Source: Arthrobacter citreus
Lineage (GTDB): Bacteria > Bacillota > Bacilli > Bacillales > Bacillaceae_G
Assembly (NCBI GenBank): GCA_013200995.1
Contig: CP053688.1
Span: 3,658,001 to 3,722,000, forward strand
Reading direction: 5' to 3'
Length of the DNA stretch: 64,000 bases
The notes beneath the pieces are model-generated. The model did no database searches and had not been told where the DNA came from. It was given only the letters and a program-made list of their open reading frames with translations. The position numbers and the translations under genes were made by a program. Positions 56,832 through 64,000 of this stretch are shown in pieces (the stretch's first letter is position 1; each line of letters opens with the position of its first letter).

Positions 56832-59800
56832 TTATTTTTTCTTAAATGTTACGTAGATTGAATGGTCTTTTGTTACATTTTTAATTGTATACGTGTTATT
56901 CGTTACTTTTACTTTAACACCGTCTACTTTTAACGAAGAAATTACATAACCTTTCTTCGGTGTAATTTTGAACGTTTTGCTTGATCCATCAGTTATTGAA
57001 ACTTTTCCGATTGGGCTAATCGTTCCGTGCTCACCTGAAGTGACTTTAATAGTATGGACTTTCTTCTTGAACGTTACACTAATTGTATGATCTTTCGTCA
57101 CGTTATTAAAAGTGTATGTGTTGTATGTTAGTTTTGTATTCACTCCGTCAACTTTAAATGTAGCTACCTCATAACCTGTTTTCGGCGTGATTTTGAATGT
57201 TTTAGCTGTTCCTTCACCAACTGCAAGTCTACCATTCGGACTAATTGATCCATTACTTCCTGCAGATGCTGTAATTGAGTGTAGGATTTGCTTGAACGTT
57301 ACACTAATCGTATGATCCTTTGTTACATTCATAAATGTGTACGTATTGTTTGATAATTTTGCACTTGTACCATCTACAGTAAACGTAGCTATTTGGTAGC
57401 CTTTTTTCGGTGTAACTGTGAATGTTTGAGCCGCTCCATAATTCACAGAAACATTTCCATTAGGACTGATTGTGCCATTGCTTCCTGTTGTAGCTTTGAT
57501 TGTGTGTACAATTTGTTTAAATGTTACGCTAATTGAATGTTCTGTAGTTACTTTCGTAAATGTGTACGTATTGTTGATTAGTTTAGCATCTTCACCATCT
57601 ACTTTAAACGTTGCAACTTCATAGCCTTCGCTAGGCGTAATATAAAACGTTTGATCTGTTCCATAATTCGCTGTAATTCTGCCATTTGGACTAATTGTTC
57701 CATGGCTTCCGGCTGTTGCTGTGATAATATGAACGATTTGCTTGTACGTTACATTAATTGAATGATTCTTCGTTACATTCGTAAATGTGAACTCGTTATT
57801 TGTTAATTTTACTTCTTGTCCATCTACTTTAACGCTTCCAATCTCAAAACCGGTATTCGGTGTGATTTTAAACGTTTGATCCTTACCATGTTTTACCGCA
57901 ACGAAGCCGTTCGGATCGATTGTTCCATTACTATCAGTTGTTGCCGAAATCAAATGTGATAAATCATCACTAATAATAATCGTAAATGAAGTGTCAACAT
58001 AACCATTCGCTGAAATTGTAAACTTATAATCACCTAGATCCTTAAATAAAGATCTGTCAGCAAATGTCAATTCATTAGCTGTAAGAGTGTACTTACTAGA
58101 ATCAACCACTTTTCCATTTAATGAAACAACTGGTGATGCTGCAAGCCAATCTGAATCTTGTCCATGACTAATTGTAATCGGTGTATCTTCTTGAATATAA
58201 GCAATTTTTGAAACAAACGCTGGTGGATTGTTCTTAACTACTTGTGTAACTGTCGTATCTGGGAAGCAGAACGCTGTAAACTTAATTTCTTTATTTCCAG
58301 TTGCCGGGAATGCACTACCTGGAAGTGTAATCGTAATATTCTTATCATCTGAAGAAATCGTCGAATCCGCTTTAACTGAAACTCCTCCTACAGAAATATC
58401 ACCTGTTGCTGCTTTTGTAGCATTTGCCCATCTCATGTTTTCAGCGTTGTTAGGTACAGTAATAATGACTGACTTGCCAACTCCACTTGGTATCAAATTA
58501 GGCGTTGGCGCCGTTCTTTGAACAAATGGTTGTGCAATTGTAATTGGCGCAAAGTAAGGCGATACGAATTTAACATTCTTATTACCTGCAGCTGTATTCG
58601 ATTGAGTAGCATATCCGTCAATTGTTACTGTCCCAGTACCATTTTTTACAGTAGATGTTACATAAGGTTTTACTGATGTAACTGATGACATTTGAACAGT
58701 AACGTCACCATTATCAATTGATTGATCAGATGTTGGTGCAAGTAAAATTGAACTTCTCCATAATGGATTATCATCACCAGTTATTGAATAAGAAATGCTA
58801 TCACCAAACTGTGGTGTTCCTGCAGGTGCCGAAAGCGTAAGTGCAGGTGCAGTTTGAGGCGTAACAGTTACATTTGAATTATTGTCTGCATAACCTGGAG
58901 CTAAAATAATTAAACTCCTTGAAACTGCAGATCCACCGTTTGTTCTTACTAAATCATACGGAATCGTTAATGTTCCCGCAGCCTCATTGATGACAACACT
59001 TGTTTTAATTGATGGTGTCGATGAACTACCAAATTTGATCGTACCACCAGACTTCACTGCAGCAATCCAATCGGATGCAGTTGTACCTGGATTAAATGTC
59101 ATTACTAAGTCTTTACCTGCATAAATAGTACCTGTAGGACTTGTAAGTGTTACACCTTGTTTATAAAAAGGCTGAGCAACTGACATTGTAGTATAATTTG
59201 CAGCTATAACACTTATAGTAACGCTTCCTGGTGCCGTAATTAGTGATTTATCAATCTTTATCGGCGTTCCAGGTGCACCCACTGTAATATGACTAGCTTC
59301 AAAGTCTGCTCTATTAATCGTAGTGCTACCAACTTGAATAGCTGAAATTGCATCTCTCCACGCTTGGGTATCGTTTGTAGCGCCAACTCCAATCGAAATT
59401 GGGTTTAAATTACTATCATTAAAGTATCGATTTGGATCAGCTGTTAATGTTGGAGCTGCGAACGCATTAATTCTTTGTGTAAATAAATAAGTTGCGTAAT
59501 TGTCTGCCGCAAGCTCAATCTTCCAATCACTGAATCCTCCACCTGGATTCGCAATTGATGGTGATGAGAAAACGCCTGCTGGAATTGTAAAGTTAAATGT
59601 TGTCGCATTTGCTGGTGTCACCTGATTAAATAGTCCAGCAAGTTCAGCTCCCTTATAAACTTTAGCAACATTACCATTTGGATTAGTTATAGTGATTGAA
59701 GTAATGTTAGGCTGCCAACTATCACGATAATGTGCAGCTGTTGATCCTGTACCATCTGTACGACTAAATGTTAATGTTTTTCCAATTGTGTTAACATTAT

Positions 59801-62800
59801 TCGGTGCAGTTAACGAAAAACTATTACCTATGCCATCTTGCATCTTGAATTTCATTACTCGATCCATATACCCAGGAGCCTTAAACACAATTGTGTGAAC
59901 TCCTGTTTTTGCGAATAGCGATGGATCAAATTCATATTGTCCTTTGTTTGAGACAACATTTTCAAAAATTGAATTTGTGGAAACTCCGTTGTAATTATTC
60001 TTTGCCGTTTTACGATCAACGCCATCAATTAAGATTTTTCCACCATTGCCATCCAATGCTGCTCTCCAAGCTGTATCATCTATTTGTGTAATTGTAGTAG
60101 CCCCAGTTGTTATTTCTGGAGTTTTATAACTAACAGAGAATAATTGGAACGGATTTACTTTACCGTAATATACAAAAGCTGTGCTATCGCTTGTTTTGAT
60201 ATATGGTACTGGTTTTACAACCGTGTTAAATGCTGTTAAATCAGAACCACTTGGTATCTTACTAAATCCTGTTAGAGTAATATCTTTGCTAGTAGTTGTT
60301 GCTATTTTTCCTGCTAAATCTGTAGCATTTGGAGCAGTTGTATTGTATTTGCCAAAGTTTTTGACGATATATTCAAAATCCGAGTAATCAATTGAACCGT
60401 CAAAATTAATGTCCGCTGACCTTGTATAAGTTGATGGTGTCGCGACATAAGCATTGTAAGCAGTGCTTTCTGCTTCAATGTCCTTCATATCAATCACATC
60501 ATCGCCATTTACGTCACCAGCTAGCATAATAGCATTAGGGACAGAATAATTTCCTCCTGCTGCATATCCATACTGACCTGCTGCGTTTATAGCTATTGTT
60601 CCATAATAAGTTAAATGACCTGGCATTTTCATTGTAAAGCTGTAAGGTTTCGTGCCAGCCTGTATAGGTAAATCAGTTCCGAATAAACCAACCTGATTAA
60701 TACCTGGATTTGCACTTGAAGGACTAGTTGTTGCATCTTGAATATTCTGTATTTTAGAAGTAACTCCACCATTGTTAGGATCCTCAAATTTAATCTCTAC
60801 GCCAGATCCATCTGCCGTTATAGGGGTTGATCTACCAAATACACCCGCTGTAGCATAGTTTTGAAAGCCTTCTGGTCTAATACTTCCACTAACATATGCC
60901 CCACCTTTAACGAATAGGTGTTTATCTAGGAAAGTTGGTACTCGGTCTGATCCATTTTTTCCGCCACTAAACGTTGTAATTTCCGGAATTAAGGCAGATC
61001 CTTGAAGCCACATCGTATCCAATCCAGCATCATTTGTTACTTTGTATTTAATTGTAAAGATAGGCATTTCTTGAGCAACACCATTGCTCATCGTATCTGA
61101 AGAGTTTAATACTCCTTTAGCTTGAACATTTTCTGGTAAATTGAAATTCAAAATATAGTCATCATTAATGTCAGCACCTTTATGAATCCAATTTTTATCA
61201 GTTGTGATTCCTTTTGATGCTAAAAATGCTTTGTATTCATCACTAAAGTCAATATCCAAAATAGCTGCAAATGGAAGCTCATCGACATAGAACTTTGCTC
61301 CAACAAGGTTTTTAGGATATTTAACAGATAATGTTGATTTAAAGTTATCACCTTTAGCGACCAATGTCTTATCAGTAAGGAACGCTGGGTCAACCCCATT
61401 TAATGTTGTTGATCCTGGTGAATCAAGACGTGCAAATCGATTAACTACATACTCGTTACCTTTTTTAACAAAGTAATAATATTTACCTTGAGTTTCAAGA
61501 TTACCTGCAAATGAGTAATCTTCAGGGTAAATTCTGAACTGTACACCATAGTTTTCTTTATAAGGGTCAGCAGAAGTATTCACAAGGTCTTCTTTAGATA
61601 CACCAAATTTGAATGTTCCATCATCTTTCATAGGAGTAAAATAATTGACGTATGGTGCAGAGTTTGAGTCCCCTAGCATTCCATCAATTTTCCCTAAAGC
61701 TTGGCTTACTTTTGTATCTGTATCATAATTCGGTGGTGCGGGAACCTGTGTATCATGTCCAACGTTTTTCATATAATCAACGTTTGAATCGTAAGCTTTT
61801 CCTGAGAACCATTTTAAAGCACCGTCAGTCGAAGGACCATCAGCATCTATTTCATAAATTCCTGGTTCACTACCTTTATCCATATCTAATGTAGGAGCGT
61901 GGTTATCTACATAAACTGTGCTATTTTTCTCATATAGCTGTCCACTTGTAGCGTCCATTGCACGAGCTTGAATGATGTATCCACCTTCTTCGACTACTTT
62001 TTGAGTTGATAATATTTGAGTAAGCTTAGTAGTAAGGTTCGGATCATCTTTAGAAATAGGAGCACTATAAGGGTAGTAAGTTCCATTAAGTAAAAATGGT
62101 GCAAAAACTGTATTTCCTAGTGTTAAAAGATTTGGATTTAAAGTACCAATAAACCCTACATATTTAGTTCCAGTTATATCCATTACGTAAAGTTTAAGGC
62201 CAAAAGAAGGGTCAATTGGACTTTTCACTTTTATTTCTCCCCAAGATTGTGGAGTAATAGCAAACGTATTCGGATTAAATTCTTTGTCCCCGTTAAGTGT
62301 AAATGCCTTTCTTTGAACTCTGAAATCTACACCTCTACTTTGAATGTTAATAGCAAGAGGTAAACGATAAGTTTCAGAAGGGCTTGCTGAATTTCCAAAG
62401 TTAATATACGCCTCATAGTATCCACTTGCTGCTGAAGCAGGGGCTGTGAATTTTACTGTAAGATGAACCGTTCCACCTGCAGGAACAGTGATTGAATTTA
62501 TTTCTGTATCAGGTGATGTTGCGTTACTTATGCTTATTTTAGCGCCTTCTTTTGCACCATCTTGTCCTTCATTGACATACGTATCTTTAAAGAAAGCACT
62601 AGATGAATTAAAAGTCTTCGCAGCAGAACCATTATTAGTTATATACAAGTCACCTGTTTTCGTAACAGATCCGTCTACTGAACGAGACGTGTAGCCAAAC
62701 GAAAATGAACCCGTTGTATTTGAAATACTAACGATATTAGAACTAGATGATGTATCAGTTGATGTACGGGACTGAACATAATCTTTAACTTTGAATTGCA

Positions 62801-64000
62801 TATCCGTGTGCACAGCTTGATATGGATCTGATTTACCAGAACCGATTTGGAATACACTTTGTTGTGTACTGATAGGATCTGCAGTTGCCATCAGAGCCGT
62901 TTTAACATCCTCAGGTTTATAGTTCGGATGAGCTGACAAAATTAATGCAGCCATACCAGCAACGTGAGGAGTTGCCATTGATGTACCTGATAAAGTTTGG
63001 TAATTATTTGTATAATCCTTACTATTTGGTTCCCAAATATCATAAGGAGCTGTTGAGAAAACATCTACGCCAGGCGCAACAATGTCAGGTTTAATCGCTA
63101 CTGAACCTGTTACAGGACCTGTAGAGCTAAAGCCCGCAAGTGTATTACCACCCATTGCGAAGTTTCCAGCGTTTGAAACAGAGATTGTTTTAATCGTACC
63201 GCTCTTAAATGCATTATAGAATTTCGTACCTTCAGTTGAGTTTAATTGTAATGTGTAAACTACACCACCCACAGTACCAAAATAAAATGGATAATAACCT
63301 TGGTCATCGACAAGAAGATCTGGATTATCATTTGGTGTATACACAATCATAGCTTTAACATGCTCTGCAGCTGCATACGACATAAGTTCGTTCATGGCTG
63401 CGCCACCACGTTTAACTAATACAATTTTATCTGCAACACTGATGTTTTTATTTCTTAAATCATTGTACCAAGCAGGAGTACCATACCCAGCATCTACTAG
63501 GTCATATTTCGTTGTACCACTAAGCTTCGTATTCGTTTCCGTGAAATCTCTTCCGATTATACGTGAATTCACTATTGAATATGAATCTTGTCCTGATGCT
63601 CCATAAGAGTGAATGTCAAAGGTAGGAACTTGTTTTGGATAAGTAATTGCTCCTACTGTAATTGCCTTTGCTGAAGCAGCTGGAGTTCCTAGTGTTCCTA
63701 CAGACGGACCACTATTACCAGCAGCAATAACAGCTGTTACACCTAAGTCGGTAACATTGTTTATCGCAACTGCATTTGAAGTCAATGAATCGTTATAATT
63801 TGAACCAAGTGATAAGTTAATTACTTTACACCCATCTTTATACGATTGTTCGATTCCAGCGATAACAGCTTCATCGCTTCCGCCGTGAGGACCTAAAACT
63901 CGGTAAGCATATAATTGTACTTCTGGTGCAACTCCTCTAACTGCGTATGGAGAGCTACTTCTTGATTGACCCGCAATCGTACCCGCAACATGAGTACCGT
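56832..64000 (-). CDS. giant secreted subtilase (S8), N-terminus beyond the right edge
   Basis: The frame is open from 64000 to the stop at 56832, giving 2388 residues; the signal peptide, propeptide and catalytic Asp lie outside. It enters at the catalytic histidine motif (the last base pair of its codon, then GTHVAGT). The oxyanion asparagine is in AAGNSGP, and the catalytic serine in GTSMATPHVAG (about 62980). A PA-type insert (about 63530-63215) separates them, as in Vpr-like and C5a-peptidase-like subtilases. Next come beta-rich domains, a dockerin-like pair of calcium loops (60530-60350), about seven modules with a W-x-x-[AS] core (60090-58120), and five 75-residue repeats at the end. 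There is no LPXTG or S-layer motif at the C-terminus. It should be secreted and act on large proteins; binding by the modules is inferred. Confidence 0.92.
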   Translation of the reverse strand, partial: GTHVAGTIAGQSRSSSPYAVRGVAPEVQLYAYRVLGPHGGSDEAVIAGIEQSYKDGCKVINLSLGSNYNDSLTSNAVAINNVTDLGVTAVIAAGNSGPSVGTLGTPAASAKAITVGAITYPKQVPTFDIHSYGASGQDSYSIVNSRIIGRDFTETNTKLSGTTKYDLVDAGYGTPAWYNDLRNKNISVADKIVLVKRGGAAMNELMSYAAAEHVKAMIVYTPNDNPDLLVDDQGYYPFYFGTVGGVVYTLQLNSTEGTKFYNAFKSGTIKTISVSNAGNFAMGGNTLAGFSSTGPVTGSVAIKPDIVAPGVDVFSTAPYDIWEPNSKDYTNNYQTLSGTSMATPHVAGMAALILSAHPNYKPEDVKTALMATADPISTQQSVFQIGSGKSDPYQAVHTDMQFKVKDYVQSRTSTDTSSSSNIVSISNTTGSFSFGYTSRSVDGSVTKTGDLYITNNGSAAKTFNSSSAFFKDTYVNEGQDGAKEGAKISISNATSPDTEINSITVPAGGTVHLTVKFTAPASAASGYYEAYINFGNSASPSETYRLPLAINIQSRGVDFRVQRKAFTLNGDKEFNPNTFAITPQSWGEIKVKSPIDPSFGLKLYVMDITGTKYVGFIGTLNPNLLTLGNTVFAPFLLNGTYYPYSAPISKDDPNLTTKLTQILSTQKVVEEGGYIIQARAMDATSGQLYEKNSTVYVDNHAPTLDMDKGSEPGIYEIDADGPSTDGALKWFSGKAYDSNVDYMKNVGHDTQVPAPPNYDTDTKVSQALGKIDGMLGDSNSAPYVNYFTPMKDDGTFKFGVSKEDLVNTSADPYKENYGVQFRIYPEDYSFAGNLETQGKYYYFVKKGNEYVVNRFARLDSPGSTTLNGVDPAFLTDKTLVAKGDNFKSTLSVKYPKNLVGAKFYVDELPFAAILDIDFSDEYKAFLASKGITTDKNWIHKGADINDDYILNFNLPENVQAKGVLNSSDTMSNGVAQEMPIFTIKYKVTNDAGLDTMWLQGSALIPEITTFSGGKNGSDRVPTFLDKHLFVKGGAYVSGSIRPEGFQNYATAGVFGRSTPITADGSGVEIKFEDPNNGGVTSKIQNIQDATTSPSSANPGINQVGLFGTDLPIQAGTKPYSFTMKMPGHLTYYGTIAINAAGQYGYAAGGNYSVPNAIMLAGDVNGDDVIDMKDIEAESTAYNAYVATPSTYTRSADINFDGSIDYSDFEYIVKNFGKYNTTAPNATDLAGKIATTTSKDITLTGFSKIPSGSDLTAFNTVVKPVPYIKTSDSTAFVYYGKVNPFQLFSVSYKTPEITTGATTITQIDDTAWRAALDGNGGKILIDGVDRKTAKNNYNGVSTNSIFENVVSNKGQYEFDPSLFAKTGVHTIVFKAPGYMDRVMKFKMQDGIGNSFSLTAPNNVNTIGKTLTFSRTDGTGSTAAHYRDSWQPNITSITITNPNGNVAKVYKGAELAGLFNQVTPANATTFNFTIPAGVFSSPSIANPGGGFSDWKIELAADNYATYLFTQRINAFAAPTLTADPNRYFNDSNLNPISIGVGATNDTQAWRDAISAIQVGSTTINRADFEASHITVGAPGTPIKIDKSLITAPGSVTISVIAANYTTMSVAQPFYKQGVTLTSPTGTIYAGKDLVMTFNPGTTASDWIAAVKSGGTIKFGSSSTPSIKTSVVINEAAGTLTIPYDLVRTNGGSAVSRSLIILAPGYADNNSNVTVTPQTAPALTLSAPAGTPQFGDSISYSITGDDNPLWRSSILLAPTSDQSIDNGDVTVQMSSVTSVKPYVTSTVKNGTGTVTIDGYATQSNTAAGNKNVKFVSPYFAPITIAQPFVQRTAPTPNLIPSGVGKSVIITVPNNAENMRWANATKAATGDISVGGVSVKADSTISSDDKNITITLPGSAFPATGNKEIKFTAFCFPDTTVTQVVKNNPPAFVSKIAYIQEDTPITISHGQDSDWLAASPVVSLNGKVVDSSKYTLTANELTFADRSLFKDLGDYKFTISANGYVDTSFTIIISDDLSHLISATTDSNGTIDPNGFVAVKHGKDQTFKITPNTGFEIGSVKVDGQEVKLTNNEFTFTNVTKNHSINVTYKQIVHIITATAGSHGTISPNGRITANYGTDQTFYITPSEGYEVATFKVDGEDAKLINNTYTFTKVTTEHSISVTFKQIVHTIKATTGSNGTISPNGNVSVNYGAAQTFTVTPKKGYQIATFTVDGTSAKLSNNTYTFMNVTKDHTISVTFKQILHSITASAGSNGSISPNGRLAVGEGTAKTFKITPKTGYEVATFKVDGVNTKLTYNTYTFNNVTKDHTISVTFKKKVHTIKVTSGEHGTISPIGKVSITDGSSKTFKITPKKGYVISSLKVDGVKVKVTNNTYTIKNVTKDHSIYVTFKKK
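56835..57971 (-). repeat. five tandem 75-residue repeats at the subtilase C-terminus
   Basis: Units of about 225 bases, ending at 56835, 57060, 57285, 57510 and 57735, share the protein pattern H-x-I-x-A-x-x-G-S-x-G-x-I-S-P-N-G, then T-F-x-I-T-P-x-x-G-Y, V-D-G, N-x-Y-T-F-x-N-V-T-x-[DE]-H-[ST]-I-x-V-T-[FY]-K. This fits the divergent InlB B-repeat domain of bacterial surface proteins. The outermost (most C-terminal) units are richer in lysine. Confidence 0.88.
58120..60090 (-). repeat. about seven W-centred modules within the subtilase
   Basis: Segments with a common core recur every 90-120 residues: TAWRAALDG, DSWQPNITSI, QAWRDAISAI, SDWIAAVKSG, PLWRSSILL, MRWANATKA and SDWLAASPV, each followed by a G- or S-rich turn and a V/I-x-[IV] strand. 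By eye they resemble the Shr-like Hb-interacting (HID, formerly DUF1533) domain, which has a W-x-x-A-I core. A database search was not possible. Confidence 0.55.
60350..60530 (-). other. dockerin-like pair of calcium-binding loops in the subtilase
   Basis: Two D-x-[ND]-x-D-x-x-[DI]-x-x-[DS]-[DF] loops, GDVNGDDVIDMKDIE and ADINFDGSIDYSDFE, lie 35 residues apart, as in type I dockerins. No cohesin is visible. In Bacillus proteases such a unit may simply stabilise the chain with calcium. Confidence 0.8.

Noticed and set aside
58228..58521. 97-residue open frame on the plus strand inside the subtilase gene
   Set aside because: Antisense shadow of a well-supported long reading frame; no ribosome binding site.

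Overview
The window is AT-rich chromosomal DNA from a Bacillaceae-type Firmicute. Signs of this are strong purine-rich ribosome binding sites, frequent TTG/GTG starts, a preQ1-I riboswitch on queCDEF, a Bce-type bacitracin-sensing module, HelD, and a Bacillaceae-style intergenic hairpin repeat. I see no rRNA, tRNA, insertion sequence, prophage or CRISPR array. The genus is not settled by the sequence.

Layout. 1-1.6 kb: the 5' part of a ParM/StbA-like actin gene on the minus strand, preceded by a phased array of GTNNAC hexamers and four DnaA-box-like sites, then a hairpin repeat. 1.7-4.4 kb: a preQ1-controlled queuosine precursor operon, queC-queD-queE-queF. 4.4-5.8 kb: a TetR regulator and a metallo-beta-lactamase-fold hydrolase. 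5.9-6.8 kb: an orphan glycosyltransferase-like gene. 7.0-11.5 kb: a BceRS-BceAB-type peptide-antibiotic sensing and detoxification module. 11.6-12.3 kb: a YdeI/OmdA-like protein. 12.4-14.6 kb: the CstA/YbdD pyruvate or peptide transporter pair. 14.9-17.5 kb: a TetR and a divergent 14-helix MFS exporter. 17.7-18.6 kb: an unrecognised protein.

18.7-31.8 kb is an eleven-gene xylo-oligosaccharide block on the minus strand: YesM/YesN-like two-component system, lipoprotein binding protein, two ABC permeases, a DUF624/YesL membrane protein, aldose 1-epimerase, xylA, xylB, an aldo/keto reductase and a GH43 beta-xylosidase. No XylR repressor is present. 32.1-35.5 kb holds a Gfo/Idh/MocA oxidoreductase convergent with murQ-murP for N-acetylmuramic acid, whose promoter overlaps a perfect inverted repeat. 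35.8-37.1 kb is an orphan O-antigen-ligase-like protein. 37.2-38.9 kb is a nucleobase permease whose leader contains a tandem guanine plus PRPP (ykkC-type) riboswitch and a terminator. 39.0-43.6 kb: a DrrAB-like ABC exporter and the RNA polymerase recycling helicase HelD.

43.9-54.6 kb is a second sugar locus, best read as N-acetylgalactosamine use by an ABC importer and a ROK kinase instead of a PTS. Its genes are a GntR regulator, an AgaS-like isomerase/deaminase, a tagatose-bisphosphate-type aldolase, a PfkB kinase, a ROK kinase, a NagA-like deacetylase, a Gfo/Idh/MocA protein and an ABC importer. Four copies of one 19-bp motif ending in ACCAGT sit upstream of gntR, of agaS and (twice) of the importer, so one GntR regulon probably links the two operons. 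54.8-56.3 kb is malate:quinone oxidoreductase. 56.8 kb to the right edge is the C-terminal 2388 residues of a giant secreted subtilase. It has a PA insert, a dockerin-like pair of calcium loops, seven W-x-x-[AS]-type modules and five 75-residue repeats at its end.
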